Shown here in pieces: positions 46,706-54,582 of a stretch of DNA of 64,000 nt (its first letter is position 1; each line of letters begins with the position of its first letter). Source of the stretch: Streptomyces sp. HPF1205 (GTDB taxonomy: Bacteria; Actinomycetota; Actinomycetes; Streptomycetales; Streptomycetaceae). Below the pieces are notes generated by a model. That model ran no database searches and was not told the DNA's origin. It was given only the letters and a program-made list of their open reading frames with translations. Both the position numbers and the translations under genes were made by a program. The stretch is from positions 1 to 64,000 of the forward strand of contig NZ_JAINVH010000027.1 of NCBI RefSeq assembly GCF_020400825.1, read 5' to 3'.

Positions 46706-48049
46706 ATGAAAGAGATCGTCCAGGCCGCGCTGCGTCCTGAGGCCGGGCCGCAGGACTTCGCCGCCCTTGCCGTGCCGGAGTCCTACCGTGCCGCCGTCCT
46801 GCTCAAGGAGGAGCAGGACATGTTCCGGGGCATGGCAAGCGCCGACAAGGATCCGTCGAAGTCGCTGCACGTGCGGGAGGTGCCGACACCGGCGGTGGAG
46901 GCGGGAGAGGTGCTGGTCGCGGTGATGGCCAGCTCCGTCAACTACAACACCGTGTGGAGCTCGATCTTCGAGCCGCTGCCCACGTTCGGCTTCCTTGAAC
47001 GGTACGGCCGCTCCGGCCCGTCGGGGGCCCGGCACGACCTCCCGTACCACGTACTGGGCTCGGACCTGTCGGGCATCGTGCTGCGCACCGGCCCCGGGGT
47101 GCGCAAGTGGCGGCCCGGTGACCGGGTCGTGGCGCACTGCCTGAGCGTGGAGCTGGAGTCCGCCGACGGCCACGACGACACGATGCTCGACCCCGAGCAG
47201 CGCATCTGGGGCTTCGAGACCAACTTCGGCGGACTGGCGGAGCTGGCGCTGGTCAAGGCCAACCAGCTCATGCCCAAGCCCGCCCACCTGACGTGGGAGG
47301 AGGCGGCCTGCTCCGGTCTGGTCAACTCCACCGCCTACCGGCAGCTGGTCTCCCGCAACGGCGCCGCCATGAAGCAGGGCGACAACGTCCTCATCTGGGG
47401 CGCCGGCGGTGGTCTGGGCAGCTACGCGACGCAGTACGCCCTGGCCGGCGGGGCGTTCCCGATCTGCGTGGTCTCCAGCCCGCAGAAGGCGCGGCTGTGC
47501 CGGGCGATGGGCGCCGAGGCGATCATCGACCGCAGCGAGCGCGGCTACCGGTTCTGGAAGGACGAGCGGCACCAGGACCCCAGGGAGTGGAAGCGGCTGG
47601 GCTCCGACATCCGGGAGCTGACCGGCGGCGAGGACGCGGACATCGTCTTCGAGCACCCGGGCCGGGAGACCTTCGGCGCGTCCGTGTTCGTCGCCCGCCG
47701 CGGCGGCTCGGTGGTGACCTGCGCCTCGACCTCGGGTTTCGAGCACCAATTCGACAACAGGTATCTGTGGATGTCGCTGAAGCGGATCATCGGCTCCCAC
47801 TTCGCCAACTACCGCGAGGCGTGGGAGGCCAACCGTCTCATCGCCAAGGGCCGGATCCACCCGACCCTCTCCACCGTCTTCCCGCTGGAACGCACCGGTG
47901 AGGCGGTGCGCGAGGTGCAGCTCAACCGGCACATCGGCAAGGTCGGCATCCTGGGCCTGGCACCGCACGAGGGCCTGGGAGTCGAGGACGGCGTGCTGCG
48001 CGAGCGCCACCTTCCGGCGATCAACAGGTTCCGCACCCAGGCCCTGTGA
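46706..48049 (+). CDS. ccr: Crotonyl-CoA carboxylase/reductase
   Basis: 447 residues; the ATG at 46706 follows GAGGGTG. Medium-chain reductase fold with NADPH motif GAGGGLGSYATQ. The CO2-binding residues described for actinobacterial CCR are at the same numbers here: Asn81 (SSVNYNTVW), Phe170 and Glu171 (WGFETNFGG), and His365 (GSHFANY). The enzyme reductively carboxylates alpha,beta-unsaturated acyl-CoAs (crotonyl-CoA to ethylmalonyl-CoA, or longer chains) with NADPH and CO2. It very probably supplies the extender for the FPSH-type AT of module 1. It is the third gene in a plus-strand set after the thioesterase-like and methyltransferase genes (73-bp gap) and is followed by a terminator. Chain-length preference cannot be read safely by eye. 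Confidence 0.95.
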   Translation: MKEIVQAALRPEAGPQDFAALAVPESYRAAVLLKEEQDMFRGMASADKDPSKSLHVREVPTPAVEAGEVLVAVMASSVNYNTVWSSIFEPLPTFGFLERYGRSGPSGARHDLPYHVLGSDLSGIVLRTGPGVRKWRPGDRVVAHCLSVELESADGHDDTMLDPEQRIWGFETNFGGLAELALVKANQLMPKPAHLTWEEAACSGLVNSTAYRQLVSRNGAAMKQGDNVLIWGAGGGLGSYATQYALAGGAFPICVVSSPQKARLCRAMGAEAIIDRSERGYRFWKDERHQDPREWKRLGSDIRELTGGEDADIVFEHPGRETFGASVFVARRGGSVVTCASTSGFEHQFDNRYLWMSLKRIIGSHFANYREAWEANRLIAKGRIHPTLSTVFPLERTGEAVREVQLNRHIGKVGILGLAPHEGLGVEDGVLRERHLPAINRFRTQAL

Positions 48050-48081
48050 CCGCGCGCCGCGCGGAGCCTCCCCGAACCACT

Positions 48082-48124
48082 GACGCCGTCAACGCCCCCC
48101 GTCGAAGGGGGCGTTGACGGCGTC
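48082..48124. terminator. Strong hairpin terminator after ccr
   Basis: Perfect 18-bp inverted repeat (48082-48099 with 48107-48124) around a 7-nt loop, 33 bp past the ccr stop codon. Confidence 0.88.
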
Positions 48125-48167
48125 GGCGCGTCGAGGCCGGACGCGGTCCCGTCGCGGTCCCGTCGCC

Positions 48168-48236
48168 GTCGCGCGAACGCGGCACCGGCCGGCTCCCGGC
48201 GGGACCGGAAGCACGCAGGTGCCGCGTTCGCACGCG
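48168..48236 (-). terminator. Hairpin downstream of the small-ORF pair
   Basis: Perfect 14-bp arms (48173-48186 with 48218-48231), extended by five more pairs past a 2-nt bulge, with a 31-nt loop. It begins 8 bp past the stop of the 34-residue ORF and probably terminates leftward transcription, so ccr and the small ORFs are insulated by two separate hairpins. Confidence 0.65.
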
Positions 48237-48243
48237 ACCGGCG

Positions 48244-48348
48244 TCAGTCGATACCGCGGACGATGTGCGACTCCGCCGGGTCCTCCTCCTCCGTGCCCGC
48301 CAGGTGCAGCGCCGGGGCTTCGGCTTCGTCGTCTTGGTCGGGGTTCAT
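48244..48348 (-). CDS. Acidic 34-residue peptide, function unknown
   Basis: ATG at 48348 with a strong RBS (GAGGAGTGAG, 3-bp gap to the ATG). The peptide starts MNPDQDDEAEAPALHLAG, continues through an acidic TEEEDPAES run and ends SHIVRGID before TGA. It has no Cys, no membrane segment and no family I recognise. It follows the 75-residue ORF by 54 bp on the same strand and is followed by a hairpin, so the two look like one small transcription unit divergent from the AfsA-type gene. The clean RBS and terminator argue that it is real. Roles such as small regulator, protein partner or peptide precursor are all open. Confidence 0.55.
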   Translation of the reverse strand: MNPDQDDEAEAPALHLAGTEEEDPAESHIVRGID

Positions 48349-48402
48349 GTCTCACTCCTCGAATGGTTGCGGTCGGCCGGGGCGACGGTTCCCTCCCCTC
48401 GG

Positions 48403-48630
48403 TCAGCCCGCCGCCCAGGCGCCGGGCAGGCGATGGGCGCCCGCGACCCAGCCGACGGCCGGCGGGACCGGCGCCGTGGCGGGCTCGGCACCGCGCAGGA
48501 CGGCGAGCAGTCCGACGGTGGCGGTGACGGGCCGGTCGGCGCGCGCCGCCTCCGCGGCATCAGCGGCGCTCCCCGTCTCCCTGGTCTCCGCCGCCTCCCT
48601 CGTCTCCCCCATCTCCTCGGTCACGCTCAT
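48403..48630 (-). CDS. Hypothetical 75-residue protein with Glu/Ala-rich N-terminus
   Basis: ATG at 48630 with RBS GGAGGGGG, which decides against an in-frame ATG at 48645 lacking one. Residues 1-33 are Glu/Thr/Ala-rich and acidic. Next comes VTATVGLLAVLRG, a short hydrophobic stretch, and then a Pro/Ala/Gly-rich tail ending AHRLPGAWAAG. I know no family that fits. The leader-plus-tail look recalls some peptide precursors, but no modifying enzyme is adjacent. It is divergently transcribed from the AfsA-type gene (329-bp shared region) and precedes the 34-residue ORF. Confidence 0.5.
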   Translation of the reverse strand: MSVTEEMGETREAAETRETGSAADAAEAARADRPVTATVGLLAVLRGAEPATAPVPPAVGWVAGAHRLPGAWAAG

Positions 48631-48959
48631 GGGTTCCCCCTCCATGGAGCCTGTGCGGTGTGCGGACCGTCCATTCAAAACGCGCGTCCGGGCAAAGAGC
48701 CACAGCGCACACCCCCTTGTGGTCGGGGCCGGCTCCCCTGTACGGGACGGCCGGTCCCCCTGTCCGGAAACGGCCGGTCCAACTAGCTGCGCCGCAGCTT
48801 GCTGCCACCGGTCCCGGCTGGCACCGCTCCTGCTGCGGACCGCACCCTGGTGGGCGCGGGTGGTCCACGGGACGGCCCGCGGGTGGCAGCGCGCCGTACC
48901 GGCGGACCCTCCCGGGCTCTGCGAACCGGGAAGCGCCCCCGTCGCGCCGAGGAGAGGCC
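48631..48959. promoter_or_regulatory. 329-bp divergent control region (small ORFs / AfsA-type gene)
   Basis: It holds an 11-bp direct repeat ACGGCCGGTCC (48747-48757 and 48770-48780, offset 23 bp), a 15-bp palindrome AGCTGCG-C-CGCAGCT (48785-48799) and the motif TCCACGGGACGGCCCG (48864-48879) that recurs upstream of the PKS genes. These are candidate operator sites; a butyrolactone receptor, expected to bind upstream of such genes, is not encoded in the window. Confidence 0.45.
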
Positions 48960-49934
48960 ATGACCGTCGACACGCTGAGCACCACCGCACCGCGGACGGC
49001 GGACACCACCCGTCATCTGATCCACCGTCCGACGTCGTGGGAGCACTTCGTCCTGGACGCCCCGGGCAGCGGCGAGCAGAGCTTCGTCGTGGCCGGCCCG
49101 CTGCCCACCGGCGACCCGCTGTCCGGCGACGGCCCGGGCCACTTCCACGACCCGCGGCACCTCACCGCGGAGCTGCGCGAGGTCGGCGAGTTCGTGGCGC
49201 ACCAGTACTTCGGCGTACCCGCGCAGCGGCCGGGCCGGTACTCCCGGCTGGCGCTGTCCCTCACCGACGTGCCGGCCTGGCGCGTCGGCGGGGCGGAGCC
49301 GCCACGGCTGACGACGTACCTGACCGCCCGCCCGCGGCCGGCGGCGGGCCGGGAGCCGCACGGGCTGGAGCTGGGCGTCGCGGTGCGGATCGGGGACGTG
49401 CCGTGCTGCACCGGCGACGCGGACCTGGTCTTCCCCGCCCCCGTGCCACGTGCCGGCGGCACCGGGCAGGGCCACCGCGCGCCGGACGCCGCCGGCCCTC
49501 GCGCGGCCGGGCCCGACGGTGCCGGACGCCTCGTCCACCCGGCGGAGGTCGGCCGCCGCACCACCGCCGACGTACTCGTGAGCGAGCCCGCACGGTCGGC
49601 GCGCGGACGGCTGGCCATGTGGGTCCTGCCCCCGGCCGGGCGGCCGGCACCCGCCGGAAGCGCCGAGGGTCCGCTGCTGGAGGCACTGCGGCAGGCGTCC
49701 GTCCTGACGGCTGCCCGCACCTGGGGCTACGACGCCGGTCTGGCCCTGGTCGCCGACTGGGACGTGAGCTTTCGCGGCCGGGCCCGGCCGGGACCGCCGC
49801 TGCGCTGCGTGGCGGTGCCCGGGCCGCTGGACAAGGACGACGACGGCCGCCCCGCGGTCGGCGTCACCGTCACGCTGACGCAGTCGCGCACGGCGGTGGC
49901 GCACGCCCGCACGCGCGTCGTGCAGGATCTGTGA
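48960..49934 (+). CDS. AfsA-type gamma-butyrolactone biosynthesis protein
   Basis: 324 residues; the ATG at 48960 has GAGGAGAGG upstream. It has the two-repeat layout of the A-factor synthase family: a first half with HRPTSWEHFVL ... ELREVGEFVAHQYFGVP, and a second half with VHPAEVGRRTTADVLVSE ... LLEALRQASVLTAARTWG. AfsA proteins join a beta-ketoacyl chain (from ACP) to a dihydroxyacetone-phosphate-type C3 unit, the first step to butyrolactone or related signals. Only 13 bp separate its stop from the SARP start, so signal synthesis and activator expression are coupled. No reductase and no TetR-type receptor partner are seen nearby. A divergent, non-signalling role for this AfsA homologue is possible. 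Confidence 0.8.
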   Translation: MTVDTLSTTAPRTADTTRHLIHRPTSWEHFVLDAPGSGEQSFVVAGPLPTGDPLSGDGPGHFHDPRHLTAELREVGEFVAHQYFGVPAQRPGRYSRLALSLTDVPAWRVGGAEPPRLTTYLTARPRPAAGREPHGLELGVAVRIGDVPCCTGDADLVFPAPVPRAGGTGQGHRAPDAAGPRAAGPDGAGRLVHPAEVGRRTTADVLVSEPARSARGRLAMWVLPPAGRPAPAGSAEGPLLEALRQASVLTAARTWGYDAGLALVADWDVSFRGRARPGPPLRCVAVPGPLDKDDDGRPAVGVTVTLTQSRTAVAHARTRVVQDL

Positions 49935-49947
49935 CCCGGGCGCCCGC

Positions 49948-52851
49948 ATGAGGTTCCGCATCCTCGGCCCCATGGAGATCGAGGGCAGCGCCGGGCCGGG
50001 TGTCTCGTACGCGCCGCGGGCGGCGAAGCTGCGCGTCGTCCTCGGTTCGCTGCTGGTGCACAACCGCGAAGTCGTGTCCGTGGCGGCGCTCACCGACGAG
50101 CTGTGGCAGGGCGGCCCACCGCGTACGGCGACGACGACGCTGCAGGTGTACGTCTCGCAGGTGCGCAAGCAGCTCGACGCCGCCGAGGACGGCTTCGGCC
50201 GGAAGGCGCTGGTCACCCGGCAGCCCGGTTACCTCCTGCGGCTGGACCCGGACCAGCTCGACCTGACCCGGTTCGAGGCGCTGCACGCGGGCGGCCGGCG
50301 GGCGATGGCGGCCGGTGACTTCGCGCGGGCGTCGGCCCTGCAGCGCCGCGCGCTGGAACTGTGGCGCGGCCCGCTGCTCTCGGACACCCCGCGCGGGCCG
50401 GTCCTGGAAGCGGCGGCGGTGCGGCTGGACGAGGCGGCCGTGGCCGCCCTGGAGCAGCGCATCCGCGCCGACCTGGCGCTGGGCCGGCACGGCGAACTGA
50501 TCCCGGAGCTGGGGTCGGTGGCCCGGCGGTATCCGCTGCGCGAGGAGTTCCACGGCCTTCTGATGCTGGCGCTGTTCCGGGCCGGCCGGCAGGCGGAGGC
50601 CCTGAACGTGTTCACCCGGCTGCGCGGGAACCTGATCGGCGAGCTCGCCATCGAACCGTGCCGGCGGCTGCAGCGCCTGCACGTACGCATCCTCGCCGGC
50701 GACGAACGCCTGCTGTCCGGCGAGTCCGGGCGGCACGGCCCGGCCGCGGTGACCGCGCCGGCCGCCCGGCCCGTGCTGCTTCCCGCCGCCGGCCCGGCCC
50801 TGACCGGCCGCGAGCGGGAACTGGCCCAGGTGGTGGACCTGGTGACGTCCGCGCCCGCCGGTGTGTGCGTCGCGGTGGCCGGCATGCCGGGCGTCGGCAA
50901 GACGGCCCTGGCCGTGGCGGCCGCCCACCGGTGCGCCGACGCCTTCCCCGACGGCCGCGTCTTCCTGGACCTGGAGCCCGAGCCCGGCCGGCCCCTCACC
51001 GACGAGCAGGCCCTCACCCGCCTGCTGCGCCGCGTCGGCGCCACGGGACCGCTGCCAGAGGACGCCGACGACCTGCGGGACGTCCTGCACGCCGTCCTCG
51101 CCGGACGCCGCCTGCTCCTCGTCCTCGACCACGCCCACCGCGAGGCGCAGTTGCGGCCGCTGCTCGCGACCACGGGGGACTGCCGGGTCCTGGCCACCAT
51201 GCGCCGCACCCCCGCCTATCTCCCCGCGGTCCGCACCGTGTCCCTGTCCCCGCTGCCGCCCGAGGCCGCCCGCGCGCTCCTGGTGAGGGCCACCGGCCTC
51301 GTCACCGAGCGGCCCCGTGTACCGGGAGAGCGTGCCTGGCCGCCCGCGCCCGGCCTCCCGGAGACGGAACCGAACGGCACGGACAGCGGGGGTACGGGCA
51401 GCGACCGCATGAACCCCGACCACCCGGGCCCGGAAGCCGCCGACCCCGACCACTCGACCCTCGACACCCCCGACCCCGACCACACGACCCTCGACACCCC
51501 CGACCCCGACCACACGACCCTCGACACCACCGACCCCGACCACACGGCCCTCGACCGCGCCGACCCAGACCCCACGGCCCTCGACCGCGCCGACGGGCCG
51601 GCCCGCGCCCCCGGCGCCCGTACCTCCCCCGGCGGTGCCCGCCCGGCCCGGGGCGGCGAGCCGCTGTACGGTCCCGGCCCCGCCGCGGCTCTCACCGAGA
51701 TCGCCATGCTGTGCGGAGGGCTCCCCCTCGCGCTGCGCGCCGTCGCCGCCCAACTCGCCGCCCGTCCGCACTGGACGCCGCGGATCCTGCTCGCGCGGCT
51801 GCGCGCCGCGTCCGGTCGCCTGGACGCCCTGCGCATGGGCGAACTCGACGTACGTGCCTCGCTGATGAGCGCGTACACCGCCGCTCCGGCCGACCGGCGC
51901 GAGGCGTTCCGGCTGCTCGCCCTGCTGCCGGACGCCCCCTTCGGGCCCGGGTGGGCGGCGGCCGCGCTGGGCCTGCCGACGGGCGCCGCGGGCCACCTCG
52001 TCGAGGCTCTCGTCGACGCCCGTCTGCTGGAGGCGGAGGCCGGGGGCCGTTACCGTTTCCACCCGCTGATGCGGCTGCTCGCCGGCGAACTGCTGGCCGA
52101 GGACGAGCCGGCGGACTCGGTCGCGGCGGCGGCGGGCCGTGTCGCGGACGCGTACGCCGAGGCGCTGGCCGCCGCGGGCCCGGCGGCCGCCTTCCCCGAC
52201 CCGGGCCCGGCGGCCCACGTCGGCGTCCTGCGTACCGCGCACGCGCACGGGGCCTGGCGTCCGGCCCTACGGCTCGCGGACGCCCTGTCCGGATGCCTGG
52301 CCCCGCGGGCCGCGTGGCCGCAGTGGCACACCGCGCACACCCTCGGCCTGGACGCGGCACGCCGGACCGGGGACCGGGCGGGCGAGGCGCGGATGCTGTG
52401 CTCGCTCGGGGAACTCGCATGGCAGCAGCGGCGGCTGGAGCACTGCGAGGAACTCTACGAGGCGGCGGCGCGGACGGCCCGCGCGGCACCCGGCCCGGCC
52501 GCCGACGAGTTGGGCCGCGCCCTGGTGGGCCTGGCCGACGTGCGACTCGACGCCGGTGCCCACGACGAGGCCGGCGTCCTCCTGGACAGGGCACTCGCCA
52601 CCGTGCCTGAGCTGTCCCCCGCGCGCGCGGACGCCCTGCGCACCGGCGCCCTGCTCGCCCTGGCCCGAGGCGAACACGCCCTGGCGGCGGCCCGCTTCGC
52701 GGCCTGCCGCGACCTCGCCGGGGTACTGCGGGACCGGCGCCTTGAGGCGTACGCCCGCCGGTGTCTGCGCCGCCTGGACGATCCTCCGCGCCGCTCGGGG
52801 CCGGCGGTGGAGGTGCGCCCCGGGGTCTGGCGGCTGCGCCGGCCGGTCTGA
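49948..52851 (+). CDS. Large SARP-family transcriptional activator with NB-ARC ATPase and TPR-like tail
   Basis: 966 residues; the ATG at 49948 has no clear RBS and probably depends on coupling to the gene 13 bp upstream. Domains: OmpR-type winged helix 1-95 (MRFRILGPMEI ... LVTRQPGYLLRL); bacterial transcriptional activation domain about 100-245; NB-ARC-like NTPase with Walker A GMPGVGKTA at about 312-320 and LLLVLDHAH as Walker B; helical repeats to the C-terminus. Residues about 498-548 are a five-copy decapeptide repeat encoded by a 30-bp DNA tandem repeat, interrupting the NTPase region. Long SARPs of the AfsR/RedD type are usually pathway activators that bind direct heptamer repeats near -35. 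This is the best candidate for the cluster-situated activator. Confidence 0.93.
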   Translation: MRFRILGPMEIEGSAGPGVSYAPRAAKLRVVLGSLLVHNREVVSVAALTDELWQGGPPRTATTTLQVYVSQVRKQLDAAEDGFGRKALVTRQPGYLLRLDPDQLDLTRFEALHAGGRRAMAAGDFARASALQRRALELWRGPLLSDTPRGPVLEAAAVRLDEAAVAALEQRIRADLALGRHGELIPELGSVARRYPLREEFHGLLMLALFRAGRQAEALNVFTRLRGNLIGELAIEPCRRLQRLHVRILAGDERLLSGESGRHGPAAVTAPAARPVLLPAAGPALTGRERELAQVVDLVTSAPAGVCVAVAGMPGVGKTALAVAAAHRCADAFPDGRVFLDLEPEPGRPLTDEQALTRLLRRVGATGPLPEDADDLRDVLHAVLAGRRLLLVLDHAHREAQLRPLLATTGDCRVLATMRRTPAYLPAVRTVSLSPLPPEAARALLVRATGLVTERPRVPGERAWPPAPGLPETEPNGTDSGGTGSDRMNPDHPGPEAADPDHSTLDTPDPDHTTLDTPDPDHTTLDTTDPDHTALDRADPDPTALDRADGPARAPGARTSPGGARPARGGEPLYGPGPAAALTEIAMLCGGLPLALRAVAAQLAARPHWTPRILLARLRAASGRLDALRMGELDVRASLMSAYTAAPADRREAFRLLALLPDAPFGPGWAAAALGLPTGAAGHLVEALVDARLLEAEAGGRYRFHPLMRLLAGELLAEDEPADSVAAAAGRVADAYAEALAAAGPAAAFPDPGPAAHVGVLRTAHAHGAWRPALRLADALSGCLAPRAAWPQWHTAHTLGLDAARRTGDRAGEARMLCSLGELAWQQRRLEHCEELYEAAARTARAAPGPAADELGRALVGLADVRLDAGAHDEAGVLLDRALATVPELSPARADALRTGALLALARGEHALAAARFAACRDLAGVLRDRRLEAYARRCLRRLDDPPRRSGPAVEVRPGVWRLRRPV
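51441..51590 (+). repeat. Five tandem copies of a 30-bp repeat inside the SARP gene
   Basis: Units start at 51441, 51471, 51501, 51531 and 51561. The three central copies are nearly identical and the last two have drifted. The period keeps the frame and encodes DPDHTTLDTP-like decapeptides, an acidic disordered spacer. Copy number could change by slippage without breaking the gene. Confidence 0.95.
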
Positions 52852-52895
52852 CGACGGTGCGCCCGCATGGGGCCCGGCATCCGCGTGGGGCATGT

Positions 52896-52917
52896 CGTGG
52901 CGTGACATACCGCCACG
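52896..52917 (+). terminator. Weak hairpin after the SARP gene
   Basis: 7-bp stem CGTGGCG/CGCCACG with an 8-nt loop, 45 bp past the stop codon. The rest of 52852-53120 holds nothing I can support. Confidence 0.3.
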
Positions 52918-53120
52918 CCGTCGGAAGGCAACCGCGGGGATACCTCGAATGCGGTCCGCGGGCGAAGAAACGACAACGACATGAACCCGGCATGTCACTC
53001 TGCATTTTCTTGTTCAACAAAACAGCGGGGGCGCCTTCCCGCGGGGTGGGCGGGAAGACGCCTGCGACAGTCACGACAATGCGGGAGGTCAGCCCGCAGC
53101 CGCCGGGGACGTATTGCGGA

Positions 53121-53312
53121 TCAGACCCACTGGTCGTCGCCGTTGGGCTGCAGGATGATCGGGCCGGCGACAACCGCGTCCGGCCGGCCCGCGACGTGGT
53201 CCGCCCGGACCTGGTGCCCGAGCAGGAGGACGAGAGTAAACAAGAAACCAAGTACCGCGCCGGAAGCCGCGCCGCGAGCCACGCTATTGATCATGCTGGA
53301 TGTGACATGCAT
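53121..53312 (-). CDS. Small single-span membrane protein (63 residues)
   Basis: ATG at 53312 with RBS GCAGGGGGA. The sequence starts MHVTSSMINSVARGAASG, has one hydrophobic helix (AVLGFLFTLVLLLG, about residues 19-32), then a polar tail ending ILQPNGDDQWV. No family recognised. It is convergent with the SARP gene and divergent from the LuxR gene, so it forms its own unit in the regulatory block. A longer reading frame from 53438 is possible, but the RBS favours 53312. Confidence 0.6.
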   Translation of the reverse strand: MHVTSSMINSVARGAASGAVLGFLFTLVLLLGHQVRADHVAGRPDAVVAGPIILQPNGDDQWV

Positions 53313-53514
53313 TTTTCCCCCTGCAGGTCGGATTTGTCTGAACAGAACCGGAAGGATCGCGATTAACCCGGTCACCCGGGTCCCCGTCGTCGGTCCCTCC
53401 CGCCGTCGGGAACAGCCTCTCGACTCAGCGGAGCCCAACCCAAGGGCAGCGCGGTGTCTCCAAGTTGCACGGCAACTACTCCGCCCGCGGCCCAGACTCT
53501 TCCGGTAGCCGGGA

Positions 53515-54579
53515 ATGAAGCACTCAACCTCGGAATTCGAGGAGCTCGACGACGTCAGCGCCGCGGCTTATGGGCAGGCCGTGGAACTGGGGCGCTTCCT
53601 GAAAAAGGAGATAGCCCTGAGCCTCGACCTCGCCCCGGCCGAGATCGACCGCGCCGAAAGGGTGTTGCTCCTGTTGCGCTTGTTGCAGCCGATGCCGGGT
53701 GATCCCGACATGCTCGTCCCGGTCGCGCCCGATGTCGCCACCACGGATCTGGTCAGCTCCGCCGAAACCCAGATCCGCGACCTGCAACACGCGGTCACCG
53801 ATGTGCGCGGGCGGCTGATGTCGCTGACACCTGTCTATTTCGAGGGCCGCCGGCTGCGCAACCGACTGGAGGCGTTCGACGTCATCACCGACCGCGACAC
53901 GGTGCAGTCCATGCTCGACCACTTCAGCTCCCGCTGCCGGCACGCGATGGACTCCGTCGCCCCGGGCGGCTCCCGCCCGCGCGACGCCCTGGCGGCCGCC
54001 CGCCGGTCGGCCCTGCGGATGCGCGAACGCGGTGTCGAGGTCCGCACCGTCTACCAGCACACGGCCCGCAGCGACCTCGCCACGCGCGCGTACGTGCGGG
54101 ACGTCACGGCGGCCGGCGCCCAGGTGCGCACCGCCGACCAGGTCATCGACCGGATACTCATCTACGACCGGGAGACGGTGTTCCTGCCCTCGCACCACGC
54201 GGCGGACCCGGAGGACCGGGACGGTCCGGCGATCGGAGGCGCGATCGTGGTGCGCGAGCCCACCCTGGTGGCGTTCGTGTGCAACGTCTTCGAGCATCTG
54301 TGGGACGGCGCCACGCCGTTCGTGCCGGACACCTCCAAGGCACCGACCATCGGCGACGACGTCAAACAGTCGATCCTGCGGCTGATGGCGAAGGGCTACA
54401 AGGACGAGATGGTCGCCCGGCGCCTGGGCATGTCGGTACGCACCTGCCGCCGGCACATATCGGAGATCACCGAGGAACTGGAGGCCACCAGCCGCTTCCA
54501 GGCCGGCTGGAACGCGGCGATGTCGCAGCGGCGCCATCAGGGCCTCGATCCGGACGCCGATCCCGACCGGGGGCCCTGA
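53515..54579 (+). CDS. LuxR-type helix-turn-helix regulator
   Basis: 354 residues, ATG at 53515 with only a weak RBS. The C-terminal part (about 284-320: QSILRLMAKGYKDEMVAR, RLGMSVRTCRRHISEI) is a LuxR/GerE-type HTH. The N-terminal two thirds lacks PAS, receiver or LuxR autoinducer motifs; the region with VRTVYQH and DRETVFLPS resembles the TrmB-like sensor part of many Streptomyces orphan LuxR regulators. It probably controls cluster transcription beside the SARP. Its stop is only 3 bp from the stop of the convergent phosphopantetheinyl transferase gene, leaving no room for a separate terminator. Confidence 0.88.
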   Translation: MKHSTSEFEELDDVSAAAYGQAVELGRFLKKEIALSLDLAPAEIDRAERVLLLLRLLQPMPGDPDMLVPVAPDVATTDLVSSAETQIRDLQHAVTDVRGRLMSLTPVYFEGRRLRNRLEAFDVITDRDTVQSMLDHFSSRCRHAMDSVAPGGSRPRDALAAARRSALRMRERGVEVRTVYQHTARSDLATRAYVRDVTAAGAQVRTADQVIDRILIYDRETVFLPSHHAADPEDRDGPAIGGAIVVREPTLVAFVCNVFEHLWDGATPFVPDTSKAPTIGDDVKQSILRLMAKGYKDEMVARRLGMSVRTCRRHISEITEELEATSRFQAGWNAAMSQRRHQGLDPDADPDRGP

Positions 54580-54582
54580 CGA

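Noticed and set aside
48050..48243. A small RNA gene between ccr and the small ORFs
   Set aside because: The two strong hairpins are explained as terminators for convergent units, and no promoter between them is evident.
49870..52248. Minus-strand frame of 792 codons opposite the SARP gene
   Set aside because: Gly/Arg/Gln-rich shadow of the SARP frame; the SARP shows winged-helix, BTAD and Walker motifs.
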